From CAVWDI01 sp046259385 (GTDB taxonomy: Bacteria; Chloroflexota; Anaerolineae; Anaerolineales; UBA4823): a stretch of DNA of 64,000 nucleotides. The notes beneath the pieces are model-generated. The model worked only from the letters and a program-made list of their open reading frames with translations. It did no database searches and was not told where the DNA came from. A program made the position numbers and the translations under genes. Below, piece by piece: positions 55,236 through 63,716 of the stretch. The DNA is taken from positions 37,890-101,889 of the forward strand of contig JBJYWI010000006.1 of assembly GCA_046259385.1 (NCBI GenBank), given 5' to 3'. Within the stretch, counting starts at the first letter, position 1; each line of letters begins with the position of its first letter.

Positions 55236-56195
55236 TTATGCATACACATGAGTATAGGTTTCAGCAGGATCAGGCGTTGGGGCGCTTTCAGCCAGCTGGA
55301 TCGATTCCTTAACGGCGATATCAATCCGCGTTTCAAGATCAGACAGAATATCTTCCTTAAATTCTTTATTAAGCAGCTGTTTCCGAAAATTTTGTACCGG
55401 ATCGCGAGCCTGCCAATCATTGAGTTCATCCTGGTTGCGATATTTTCCGGGATCTCCGCGTGAGTGCCCTTTATAGCGATAGGTCTTTGCCTCTAACAGA
55501 GTTGGTCCATCGCCGCGCCTTGCTCTCTTTACCGCTTTCAGCGCTGCCTGGTAGACCTGCAACACATCCATGCCGTCCACTATTTCACCAGGGATGCCAT
55601 AGCCATCTGCACGGTCAGCTATATTTTCTATTTTAGTCACCAGGGAAATATGAGTGGAAGCCGCATACAGGTTGTTTTCGCACACAAACACCACTGGGGC
55701 ATTCTTTACCGCGGCTAAGTTTATACCCTCATGAAAAGCGCCTGTATTAGCAGCGCCATCGCCAAAGAAACAAACTGCCACATTTTCCTCACCTCTCAGT
55801 TGAAAGCCCAACGCAGCCCCGGTTGCGATTGGGATATTGGCTCCCACGATCGCGTTGGATGGCATCATACCAACCTTGATATCTGTCAGGTGCATCTGTC
55901 CGCTTTTACCACCAGCACATCCAGTACTTTTGCCCCACAATTCCGCTGCGATCGATTCCAGTTGCATCCCTTTGGCGATAGCGTGCCCAACCGGTCTATG
56001 GGTTGAGAAGATAATGTCGTCCCTCTCCAGCGCTGAGCACACCCCTACTGCCACCGCTTCTTGTCCCTGGTACTGGTGTAGAGTGCCCGGTACGCGTCCC
56101 TGCAGGAATAGCTGGTAAAGGTTGTCCTCAAACCTGCGGATGGTAGCCATCAACTGGTACATCTCCAGCATTTTTTCATTTGAAAATATGGTCAT
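55236..56195 (-). CDS. pdhA: 2-oxoacid dehydrogenase E1 component, alpha subunit
   Basis: About 319 residues. It carries the thiamine-diphosphate motif GDGAANTGAFHEGINLAA ending in ENN, the YQGQEAVAVGV opening, STHRPVGHAIAKG, and the loop KTYRYKGHSRGD where E1-alpha is phosphorylated in eukaryotes. ATG 56195 starts two bases after the E2 stop; the frame extends six bases to TTG 56201. Gene order E2, E1-alpha, E1-beta is unusual for canonical pdh operons, which mostly run E1-alpha, E1-beta, E2. Confidence 0.92.
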   Translation of the reverse strand: MTIFSNEKMLEMYQLMATIRRFEDNLYQLFLQGRVPGTLHQYQGQEAVAVGVCSALERDDIIFSTHRPVGHAIAKGMQLESIAAELWGKSTGCAGGKSGQMHLTDIKVGMMPSNAIVGANIPIATGAALGFQLRGEENVAVCFFGDGAANTGAFHEGINLAAVKNAPVVFVCENNLYAASTHISLVTKIENIADRADGYGIPGEIVDGMDVLQVYQAALKAVKRARRGDGPTLLEAKTYRYKGHSRGDPGKYRNQDELNDWQARDPVQNFRKQLLNKEFKEDILSDLETRIDIAVKESIQLAESAPTPDPAETYTHVYA

Positions 56196-56197
56196 GA

Positions 56198-57409
56198 TCA
56201 AGTATCCTGGGAGAAATCGGGTGCAATACTATTGGGATTTTCTAACATCTCCTTGAAAGTAGTGATAAAACGAGCTGCAGTTATGCCATCAATTACCCTA
56301 TGATCGACTGATAAGGTGACGATCATTTGTGGTTGGGCTGAAATTGTGCCCCTAGATACTACAGGCTTTTCTAGAACAGCGCCCAAAGCAAGGATGCCAG
56401 TCTGTGGGGGGTTAATCACAGCTGTGAAGCTGTCCAAGCCGAACATACCCAGGTTGGACAGGGTAAATGTCCCGCCGGATAAGTCGCTGGCACCCAATCT
56501 GCCAGCCTCAGCCATTTGCCTCAATCTTTTAGATGTGGTGGCAATTTTATATAAATCGAGGCGATCCGCGCCGTGGATTACAGGAACCAACATACCCCTC
56601 GGCAATCCTATCACCAGACCTATGTTGATCTCAGAATAAGTGGTGATAGCCTCGCCGTCGAAATTGGCATTCAACAAAGGGAACTCCCGCAAACTCAAAG
56701 CAGCGGCCTTGATACATATGTCTGTGATAGATGGATCCGGCCAATTTTTTCTTTCTGCCCATCCGACCATTTTCTGGCGCATGTTGAGCACTTCCAACAT
56801 TTCAATAGTTATCGTGGCGTAGAAGTGTGGCGCCTGGTCTTTGCTGCGCTTCGTGCGTTCTGCAATCGCGAGCTGCATTGGGGAGAGAATCTCCCGCTTA
56901 CTTCCTGCTTTAGCCCCTTTGGTTGTATTCAGCTCCCGCTCAGTGATAGCTGCAATTACATCCCGTTTCAAGATTTGCCCCTGGGTTCCTGATCCTCGGA
57001 GCGAACCTAAGTCAACCGCTTCTTCCTTTGCGATCCGTCGGGCTAGTGGCGAAGCCAAAATCCTCTGCCCGGCAGGTGTCTGGGGTATCTGGGGAGAGTA
57101 TCTTTCCTGGAGGTGGAGCGCGGTCCTTTCTGGTTCCGTTTCGGGTCCGGGTACCACAATGGGCTCTTCCAGAGAATCAGCCAGCAGAGCTACAACTGAT
57201 CCGATCGGCAGAGACTGTCCCACATCAGCCTGTAACACGCGAATGAAACCACCCCGGAATGCTTCCACTTCGACGGATGCTTTATCCGTTGCAACTATAA
57301 ACAGAGGCTGCCCGGCAGTGACTTCCTGGCCCGGCTCAACGAACCATTCTTCCAGAGTTACATCACCGCCGGTAGCGCCAAGATCAGGTATCACAATAGA
57401 AAAGATCAT
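56198..57409 (-). CDS. pdhC: 2-oxoacid dehydrogenase E2 (dihydrolipoamide acyltransferase)
   Basis: Core acyltransferase of the complex, 403 residues. One lipoyl domain with the lipoylated lysine at K43 (VATDKASVEVEA), a Pro/Glu linker, an E3-binding domain (about 113-150: ILASPLARRIAKEEAVDLG), and the catalytic domain (from about 170) ending in SVDHRVIDGITAARF with the histidine and aspartate of the active site. No E3 (lipoamide dehydrogenase) gene is in the window, so E3 must come from elsewhere. The order of promoter-proximal genes puts E2 directly after the aldolase. Confidence 0.92.
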   Translation of the reverse strand: MIFSIVIPDLGATGGDVTLEEWFVEPGQEVTAGQPLFIVATDKASVEVEAFRGGFIRVLQADVGQSLPIGSVVALLADSLEEPIVVPGPETEPERTALHLQERYSPQIPQTPAGQRILASPLARRIAKEEAVDLGSLRGSGTQGQILKRDVIAAITERELNTTKGAKAGSKREILSPMQLAIAERTKRSKDQAPHFYATITIEMLEVLNMRQKMVGWAERKNWPDPSITDICIKAAALSLREFPLLNANFDGEAITTYSEINIGLVIGLPRGMLVPVIHGADRLDLYKIATTSKRLRQMAEAGRLGASDLSGGTFTLSNLGMFGLDSFTAVINPPQTGILALGAVLEKPVVSRGTISAQPQMIVTLSVDHRVIDGITAARFITTFKEMLENPNSIAPDFSQDT

Positions 57410-57414
57410 ACTTA

Positions 57415-58317
57415 TTAACCAGCTTTTCCAGCGCTGCCAAATAATCTCATCAACTGTTCCACTTTATCCTGCAATGCAACTCGCCCGACCATAAGCACAT
57501 CCTTCTCCAGACCTGAACCGATCACCTCATATGGGTTATACATGGTTCCTATGTCAGCGCAAGCCTCCCGCAGGCTGTCAAAAAAAGCTTGTTTTAATAT
57601 GCTGCCGACGTTAATCTTGCGAATACCGCATTTTACCGCCCTTGCCAGTTGTTCCGAGTAAACTGAACTTGCACCGTGGAGTACCAGTGGAACCTGCAAT
57701 GCCTCTTTGAGCTTGTGTAATCGGACTAGATCCAATCCCACATGCTGTCGTCCGTGTAAATGCATCTGCCCGACATTAACTGCAAATGCATCCACACCGG
57801 TTCGCTCAACGAAGTCACATGCGACTTCCACATCAGTGAGTTGGACATGTTCAGGCTTTTCGTGCAGGTTACCAGACAAACCGGGAAGAGTCAGAGCCTC
57901 GCCTTCAACCGCTGCACCTTTCTGGTGGGCAGATTTAACTACTTGCTGGGTATTGGCAGTCTGCTTTTCCAACGGTAGTGACTCATCCGAAAACATTACC
58001 AGGCTAAAGCCTTGATCGATTGCTTCCAAAACCAGATCAAGATTCGAGCATTCGTTGAACACCAGAGCAGCTGGGACAGAAATCTGCCGGCAGACCTCCA
58101 AGCCCAAAGCTGCAAATGCACTTAAAGGATCCCTGCGGAGGCGGGATGGGTGCTTTATATAGATGCCGCTGAATCCCAAAAGAACTGGCGAGCGGGTCGC
58201 TTCGGCTGCGTCGGCAACCGCCATTAACGATTCCAAGTTCCAGCACTCGAAATACCCGACCGCATATTCCTCCCGGTCTGCATGTTCCATCAAATCAGCA
58301 AACTTGACCAGCGTCAT
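57415..58317 (-). CDS. Class II aldolase (ketose-bisphosphate aldolase family) with altered active site
   Basis: About 300 residues from ATG 58317. A class II FBA/TagBP-type TIM barrel: VMFSDESLPLEKQ, a metal-site-like GQMHLHG and LVLHGASSV, and a C-terminal region ending in KINVGSILKQAF. At the position of the usual HLDHG metal/catalytic segment it has FNECS, so the catalytic aspartate is replaced by asparagine and one metal histidine by glutamate. This argues for a different reaction or an altered metal site. It probably cleaves a carbon backbone in this operon, but the substrate is unknown. Confidence 0.82.
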   Translation of the reverse strand: MTLVKFADLMEHADREEYAVGYFECWNLESLMAVADAAEATRSPVLLGFSGIYIKHPSRLRRDPLSAFAALGLEVCRQISVPAALVFNECSNLDLVLEAIDQGFSLVMFSDESLPLEKQTANTQQVVKSAHQKGAAVEGEALTLPGLSGNLHEKPEHVQLTDVEVACDFVERTGVDAFAVNVGQMHLHGRQHVGLDLVRLHKLKEALQVPLVLHGASSVYSEQLARAVKCGIRKINVGSILKQAFFDSLREACADIGTMYNPYEVIGSGLEKDVLMVGRVALQDKVEQLMRLFGSAGKAG

Positions 58318-58332
58318 CAGCTTTTTCAACCT

Positions 58333-59271
58333 CTATTTAACGATATCGCCTGCAACCATCCCCTTGCTTTGGCAGAAAGCTGCCATGGATTCTACCTTGC
58401 GCTCACCTAAGCGCACCTGTCCAACGGAGACCGCTCCCGGGCTGGCAGCCACAACTGCTCGCTGGCGGCCAATACGTAGTATGCTGCCAGGAAGCATTGC
58501 GTTCTGGTTGACTTCAGTTCTCGCATCGATTATATACAGGCGACCTTCATCCAGCTCGATATAACACTTTCCAGGGGTAATCGTGATATATCGCCGGATT
58601 CTCTCGGCTGGCCAGTTCCAATCTAAGCGAAAGTCCTCATCGTTGGTACCGGAGTAATATGAGCCCGAACCTTGCGGTTGGGGGTAGGGAAAGATGTTAC
58701 CCCGAGCAGCATCATGGACCAGCCGTTCCACAAGAGGCAGGCTGCGTGCCATGATGCGTTCATAAAGGCTGGCTACACTGTCGTTCCGGCGGGTGCGTAC
58801 CCTCACCTGGTAGATCAGGTCGCCCGTATCGATACCGCGGTCCATGGCGTGTACGCTCAACCCTGCCCATTTCTCAGCATTTCGTAGAGCCCAGAAAACT
58901 GGGTGCTTGCCCCGGTATTCCGGCAGCAGAGAAGCGTGGAAATTAACCGCCATCAGACGCGGCAATTCCAGCAACCGCTGCTTCAAGATCAAGGCATATC
59001 CAATCACGATAAACAAGTCCGGATTTAATCTACTTAACGAATTGATAAAGCCCGATTCATCCGTACTTTCCGGGGTGAAGATCGGGATGTCCTGCCGGTG
59101 TGCTTCTTGAACCAGGGCCGATGAACTGTTCTGTGTCGGGTTGGTGGTGCCGCGCCTTGCCTGGGGCAGGTCCACCAACCCGATTAAATCGGCGGGAGCA
59201 GCTAGGAGCGCCTCGAAGTGTCGGGTTGTGAATCCGCTGGCTGAATTACCAAAGAATACCACCCTCAGCAT
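58333..59271 (-). CDS. Fmt-like formyltransferase
   Basis: A 312-residue protein with a formyl_trans_N domain followed by formyl_trans_C. The catalytic region reads VNFHASLLPEYRG, including the asparagine-histidine pair, and the matching aspartate is in MDRGIDTGDLIYQV, so the active site is intact. The family uses 10-formyltetrahydrofolate to formylate Met-tRNA or amino-sugars. In a catabolic operon the housekeeping initiator tRNA role is unlikely. It may instead transfer or remove a one-carbon unit on the pathway substrate; this is inference. Confidence 0.82.
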   Translation of the reverse strand: MLRVVFFGNSASGFTTRHFEALLAAPADLIGLVDLPQARRGTTNPTQNSSSALVQEAHRQDIPIFTPESTDESGFINSLSRLNPDLFIVIGYALILKQRLLELPRLMAVNFHASLLPEYRGKHPVFWALRNAEKWAGLSVHAMDRGIDTGDLIYQVRVRTRRNDSVASLYERIMARSLPLVERLVHDAARGNIFPYPQPQGSGSYYSGTNDEDFRLDWNWPAERIRRYITITPGKCYIELDEGRLYIIDARTEVNQNAMLPGSILRIGRQRAVVAASPGAVSVGQVRLGERKVESMAAFCQSKGMVAGDIVK

Positions 59272-59280
59272 GTTCGAACG

Positions 59281-60138
59281 CTACCAGCGCTGGGCACCTT
59301 CTGGAAATGTTATCGCTTTGAAAGCTGCAGCGCGTTCCTCCAGCGGCATTTCAACTGCCATTCGCTCGATGGCAGAACCCAACTGAACTCCATGACAGTC
59401 TGTGTGGTTTACCATATACTGGGCAGTGTCTGGACCGGAAAGGGCTGCTCCGTGCGCCAGCAAGATCACGTCTGGTTTCTGGCTGCGGGCAAAATCATAG
59501 TGCTGTTGGGAAAGTTCAGCCATTTCCTCAATTCCACGGCCTTTGCCGTATCCGGTAGAACCGCCGCGGGTTATTCCAGCATGGAAGATATAAATATCAG
59601 GCGCAGCTCCGGAAAAAAGCCGCTTGGCGTCTTCCATATTGAAGGCATAGCCGATAGTCAACATATCCAACTCGCCAGCGATGTTGAGCATATTTAACTC
59701 ATGTTCGTATCCTAAACCGGTCCCTTCAAGTGTCTGGCGAAATTCACCATCGTACCAGGCAACGGTCGGGAAGTTGTGCACCCCTGAATAACCGATATGT
59801 TTTAGGTCCTCCAGGTAAATCCGCATGTCACGCAGCGGATCGACGCCCGCCACCCCGGCAATCACCGGGACTTCTTTCACCTGCGGCAGCACCTCGCGCT
59901 TCCCCATATTGTAGATCAACTCATTATTGTCCATGATTGGCAGCATACCCGCAAGGGAACCATAACCCTGCATCCGGAAATAGCCGGTATTATAGACTCC
60001 CAGGATATCAATGCCACCGCGTTCGATGAACTTAGCTGCAATTCCATTCCCCGCGCCGGTCATTACCAAGGGATTGCCAGCCTTTATGGCTGTCCACAAT
60101 CTTTCTTTAAAGTCTTCACGTGTATACCTTTTCGCCAT
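59281..60138 (-). CDS. PEP-hydrolase-like TIM-barrel protein (Tm-1 C-terminal domain homologue)
   Basis: A 285-residue protein of the PF09370 family named after a phosphoenolpyruvate hydrolase. Motifs are GAGNGIAAKFIERGGIDILG, NELIYNMGKREVLP, VIAGVAGVDPLRDM, HNFPTVAWYDGEFR and GITRGGSTGYGKG. In plants the same domain is fused C-terminal to a UPF0261 domain as the Tm-1 viral resistance protein; here the two halves are neighbouring genes. AGAGGGAT precedes the start. Biochemical function in bacteria is not established to my knowledge. Confidence 0.85.
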   Translation of the reverse strand: MAKRYTREDFKERLWTAIKAGNPLVMTGAGNGIAAKFIERGGIDILGVYNTGYFRMQGYGSLAGMLPIMDNNELIYNMGKREVLPQVKEVPVIAGVAGVDPLRDMRIYLEDLKHIGYSGVHNFPTVAWYDGEFRQTLEGTGLGYEHELNMLNIAGELDMLTIGYAFNMEDAKRLFSGAAPDIYIFHAGITRGGSTGYGKGRGIEEMAELSQQHYDFARSQKPDVILLAHGAALSGPDTAQYMVNHTDCHGVQLGSAIERMAVEMPLEERAAAFKAITFPEGAQRW

Positions 60139-60168
60139 CTGATCCCTCTTTAATTTAGTAGTTGTGAC

Positions 60169-61389
60169 CTAATTGCTCCTTTTTTTAATCAATTCAACCA
60201 AAAGCTGCGCTGCCTCAGCGGCAAAATCTGGGTCTTCAATATGTGTATCTCTTTCAATGACTTTGATGTTAGCGGGAAGGTTGGCTTTCAAAGCATCCAC
60301 GAACGCCTGGTCTGCGGCTGGATCATAGAAGCCTTTACCCGCGACAGCATAGCTGTCATATCCAGCGGTTGGAATGATGAACACAGCTTCGTCAGAGGTA
60401 TGCTGTAAACGTTTAGCAACTTCCTCTCCGACTCGAGCCATTTCTTCACCATTCAAACGTACATCCGTGATCTTGGGACTGTGAGAAATCAGGGTGCGGG
60501 TGTTGAAGGGAGGCGGCACTGTTTCCGGCTCATTATATACCAGTACTTCGATTGCACCTGGGGCTAGAACCTGAGGTAAACCCAATTTACCAGCAGTTGT
60601 GAGGCGTTCCTGCCCACCTGCCAGCAGTGCATCGAACATCTCATTTGAGACTTCAATTGTGGAATAGTCGAGAACAGCGCCGATGACGCCCTCTTTCATC
60701 AATTGTTCCATCGCCCGCCCACCAGTTCCCACTGCATGAAAGACGATAGTCTCGTAACCTGCTGATTCGAGCACCTCGATGGCTTTCATGGCACCCTGAG
60801 TTGTAATGCCCACAGTAGTAACTCCCACCAGAGGTTTTTCAGATGACGCCATAGGAACTGTAGCCTGCGCCATGCCCACCACAGCACCAGCTGCATTCGC
60901 TAGAATGGTGCGCATGACAGGATTTAATCCCAGTATGTCGGTCACAGAGAACATCATGGTGATGTCCTTTATATCAACCCAGGGGGCAACATTACCCGAG
61001 GCCATCGTGGAGACCATGACTTTGGGAAATCCGTACGGCAGCGCCCGCATAACACTGGTCGCTAGGGTTGTTCCCTGGGTACCGCCCATGGATATAATAC
61101 CCTGCACTTTACCCTCATCTGCAAGTCTAGTGACGATATTGGTAGCACCTTCCGCCATGATGGGTGCAGCTACTTCCCGGCTTGGATTCTCCAACAGCTT
61201 CCCCAAGGAAGTTCCGCCAGCTTCAGCAACTTCCTCCCGGGTGATATCGGCTTTTACAGCTGGCGTTCCAACAACACCCACATCGACAATTAAAGCATTT
61301 TCTCCAAGTTTTTCAATCTGCTCGCGAAGATACTGCGCTTCGTGGCCTTTTGTATCCAATGTTGCCAGAATGACAATTGTGTTTGCGCT
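60169..61389 (-). CDS. Tm-1-like ATP-binding (UPF0261) protein
   Basis: About 406 residues from ATG 61389 (GTG 61401 overlaps the previous stop). The UPF0261 signature is visible: IVILATLDTKGHEA at the start, GIISMGGTQGTTLATSV, STMASGNVAPWVDIKDITM, and VGVTTVGITTQGAM. The family pairs with the PEP-hydrolase-like domain, encoded 30 bases downstream. The tomato Tm-1 protein carries both and binds nucleotide. Its metabolic role is unknown; the context here is sugar or sugar-acid breakdown. Confidence 0.88.
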   Translation of the reverse strand, partial: SANTIVILATLDTKGHEAQYLREQIEKLGENALIVDVGVVGTPAVKADITREEVAEAGGTSLGKLLENPSREVAAPIMAEGATNIVTRLADEGKVQGIISMGGTQGTTLATSVMRALPYGFPKVMVSTMASGNVAPWVDIKDITMMFSVTDILGLNPVMRTILANAAGAVVGMAQATVPMASSEKPLVGVTTVGITTQGAMKAIEVLESAGYETIVFHAVGTGGRAMEQLMKEGVIGAVLDYSTIEVSNEMFDALLAGGQERLTTAGKLGLPQVLAPGAIEVLVYNEPETVPPPFNTRTLISHSPKITDVRLNGEEMARVGEEVAKRLQHTSDEAVFIIPTAGYDSYAVAGKGFYDPAADQAFVDALKANLPANIKVIERDTHIEDPDFAAEAAQLLVELIKKRSN

Positions 61390-61397
61390 CATTTCTT

Positions 61398-62249
61398 TCA
61401 CCCTACAGCAGCTGCCGCGCTTTCTATCTGCTCTCGCAGCCAGGCGACTGAATTTATTACGTTCTCCTCACCATCACTTTCAATGGAAAAAACGCCGTCC
61501 CAGTCTGTCTCAGTTAAATATTTAATGCACTTGCTGATATTGGGTGCGTTGACACCTTCACCAATATAGACAACCGAGGCTGAGATTCCTGTGCTTTTAC
61601 CACGGGCAGCATCGGCAAGCTCCTTGCTGACATCTTTTACATGGACATGGTTTAAGTACTTTCTGACACCTTTTAGAAATTCCAGGGGATCATTGCCGGC
61701 AATGAATGTGTTGCCTGTGTCAAAATTGATCTGGACATATTCCGATTCAAAATGTTCCACAATATCCACCAGCACTTCAACATTATTGGTGAAAGGGCCG
61801 TGCGGTTCGACATTTAGGACTACTTTATGGTTCTCTGCTACCGAAACGCACTGGGCAAGGTGGTATTTGATCATGTCAATTTGCTCCTTGTCTGACATGC
61901 CCTCTACCTTAAACTTGCCATCGGTGGTATCCACACATGGGCAACCGAGATGGCTGGAAAACATAATACCTCTCCGAATGAAATCGATGCACTCCCAACG
62001 GTTGATGGGAAAGGAGACATCAAGCTGAGAGGGTTCCAGTCCAAGCTTGTCCAGTTTCTTCCTTAGATCCAATGGATCGCTGTTCAAATCTACGAATGGT
62101 GCAAACCCTAAGCCTGTGAAGAATTCTGTACCACCGACAGCCTCGAATTCACAGTACTTCACACCCTGCTTTGCAATTACATCGAGACAATAATCAACCG
62201 ATTTGTCTGCGTGACGCCAGTTGTCCGTATTAATTCCCAGCTTTATCAT
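61398..62249 (-). CDS. Sugar phosphate isomerase/epimerase (AP endonuclease 2 TIM barrel)
   Basis: A 283-residue xylose-isomerase-like TIM-barrel enzyme. Metal-binding residues can be placed in LNVEPHG (glutamate), INFDTGN (aspartate), LNHVHVKDV (histidines) and FSIESDG (glutamate). It would isomerise or epimerise the substrate early in the pathway. It overlaps the Tm-1 gene's alternative start by four bases. AAAAGGAG precedes the ATG. It starts 90 bases after the regulator gene. Confidence 0.88.
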   Translation of the reverse strand: MIKLGINTDNWRHADKSVDYCLDVIAKQGVKYCEFEAVGGTEFFTGLGFAPFVDLNSDPLDLRKKLDKLGLEPSQLDVSFPINRWECIDFIRRGIMFSSHLGCPCVDTTDGKFKVEGMSDKEQIDMIKYHLAQCVSVAENHKVVLNVEPHGPFTNNVEVLVDIVEHFESEYVQINFDTGNTFIAGNDPLEFLKGVRKYLNHVHVKDVSKELADAARGKSTGISASVVYIGEGVNAPNISKCIKYLTETDWDGVFSIESDGEENVINSVAWLREQIESAAAAVG

Positions 62250-62339
62250 GATTCTCTCCTTTTAGTTTATCGGCTCTAAAATGAAGAGCCTCCACTGACG
62301 ATGAGCCGAAAAAATCGTCAATAAAAGCCTTTTTGCTGG
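62250..62339 (-). promoter_or_regulatory. Hairpin-containing gap between regulator and isomerase genes
   Basis: Ninety bases with two potential hairpins on the minus strand: GACGAT/ATCGTC and GGCTCT/AGAGCC, the latter a perfect 6-base stem before the Shine-Dalgarno sequence. It may reduce or process the message between regulator and enzymes. No CATATG operator occurs here. Confidence 0.35.
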
Positions 62340-63311
62340 TCAGGGATTCTCCAGCAGACTCTGCGCCGTTATATGATCGGTAACAAGAACATCTACCAAC
62401 TTTCCCTCAAGCGCTGCTTTGATCGCCTTGAATTTGGCGGAGCCTCCTGCAATTCCTACAACGTATTTGATCCCCCTGATATCTTTTAAGGTAAGACCCA
62501 CTACTCTATCATCCAGGTCGGATTTTACAGGCTGCCCAAGGCTGTCAAAATAACGCAAGTTGATGTCTCCGACTGCTCCTCGATCCGCCAACGCGGCAAG
62601 CTCGGGCCAGGTTATGATGTTTCCCTGTTGAATCAGGATCGAATCTTTCCTGGGCGCGCCAATCCCAAAAATTGCTAAATCGGCTCGTGCAGCAAGCTCC
62701 ATGGCTTGAATAACATAGGGATCGCTTCGGAACGCTACCTGGGCACTTTGGCTGCCGGCAATGCCAGGAGCGGGCAACAAAACAGCCTGGCCGTCTAAAA
62801 TTCGGGCGAGACGCCGCGTTAAATCCGCTGCATGGGTTTCACTGTTGGGATTTCCTAAGCCACCGAGACCTTGAATTACCTTTATGCCATCGAACTTATT
62901 TCTGTGCGCGATAGCCGAAAGGGAATTCACCATTCCACGCAGTGTGCCTCCCCAGCTGATCACTATGCTGTCCTCAGGCTGCAGGAGGCGCAAGATGTAC
63001 TCTGCTGCGCCTGCACCGACCTCCCTGGCAACTGTGTCCTGGTCTTCAAAGGAAGTAGTCTCAACAATCACCACTTCCTGCAGTCCAAAGCGTTCTTCAA
63101 GTGCAGTTTCAAGTTCCGGGATGATGCCCATGATTGGGCGTATGTTTATCTGTACAATCCCCTCGTCGCGGGCGGTCTTCAACAAACGCTGGATTTTCTG
63201 GCGTGATAAACGCAGCCGCTTGCTGATCTGCGCCTGGGTCAATCCCTGCTCGTAATACAAGCGTGCTGCTTTTACAAGTAGCCTGTCGTGATCGGTAATA
63301 TCGATCGCCAT
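62340..63311 (-). CDS. SorC/DeoR-family transcriptional regulator
   Basis: About 323 residues. N-terminal helix-turn-helix (LVKAARLYYEQGLTQAQISK, then RLRLSRQKIQRLLKTA) and a C-terminal sugar-binding domain with ISWGGTLRGMVNSLS and DLAIFGIGAP and VGIAGGSAKFKAI, the SorC pattern that binds a phosphorylated sugar. It is the first gene of the operon and most likely controls it and itself through the CATATG sites just upstream. ATG 63311 chosen over TTG 63317. Confidence 0.9.
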   Translation of the reverse strand: MAIDITDHDRLLVKAARLYYEQGLTQAQISKRLRLSRQKIQRLLKTARDEGIVQINIRPIMGIIPELETALEERFGLQEVVIVETTSFEDQDTVAREVGAGAAEYILRLLQPEDSIVISWGGTLRGMVNSLSAIAHRNKFDGIKVIQGLGGLGNPNSETHAADLTRRLARILDGQAVLLPAPGIAGSQSAQVAFRSDPYVIQAMELAARADLAIFGIGAPRKDSILIQQGNIITWPELAALADRGAVGDINLRYFDSLGQPVKSDLDDRVVGLTLKDIRGIKYVVGIAGGSAKFKAIKAALEGKLVDVLVTDHITAQSLLENP

Positions 63312-63327
63312 ACCCAACCCGATTGAG

Positions 63328-63373
63328 CATATGACTATTTATGGGCATATGCTCAAAACCAGTATAGCATATG
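63328..63373 (-). promoter_or_regulatory. Three CATATG-centred operator sites
   Basis: CATATG occurs at 63328-63333, 63346-63351 and 63368-63373, in a shared context (minus strand) of TTTGAC/GAG before or CTCAA after it. One lies inside the promoter spacer and two lie in the leader. Spacing is 18 and 22 bases. Likely binding sites for the SorC regulator. Confidence 0.65.
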
Positions 63374-63389
63374 GTCAAACGGCCGTCAA
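63361..63389 (-). promoter_or_regulatory. Promoter of the SorC regulator and operon
   Basis: On the minus strand TTGACG (63389-63384), 17-base spacer, TATACT (63366-63361) preceded by TGC, an extended -10. Confidence 0.65.
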
Positions 63390-63716
63390 TAATTTATAGT
63401 TTTTATTTCTAGTCGCCTTTCCTTCTTCATGCTTGGTTCAGTTTGGTGCAAATAGGTTGCAAAAGCATGGAAATAATGGACAGAATATACAACTATTGGG
63501 TAATAACAGGACGCGATATCACAAAAAAGTAAGACATGGACGCCTATGTATCAAACTTCGAATCAGCAGCTTGGGAAAGTACTAGGGTAATTTTCTCTCC
63601 AGCCGAATAATAAAACCAATTTTCCCATCCTTTATGTCTCACAGGCTGTGTCACGCTACACTACTCCCCATCCCCGCTTCAGGGTTCACGATCAGTCCGA
63701 TTAATTTGTGCGTCAT

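Larger units (their letters stand above)
63318..63716. other. Intergenic region upstream of the SorC regulator
   Basis: About 400 bases. The first 75 hold the regulator promoter and three CATATG sites. The rest, 63400-63716, shows no gene or repeat I can support. Confidence 0.5.
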
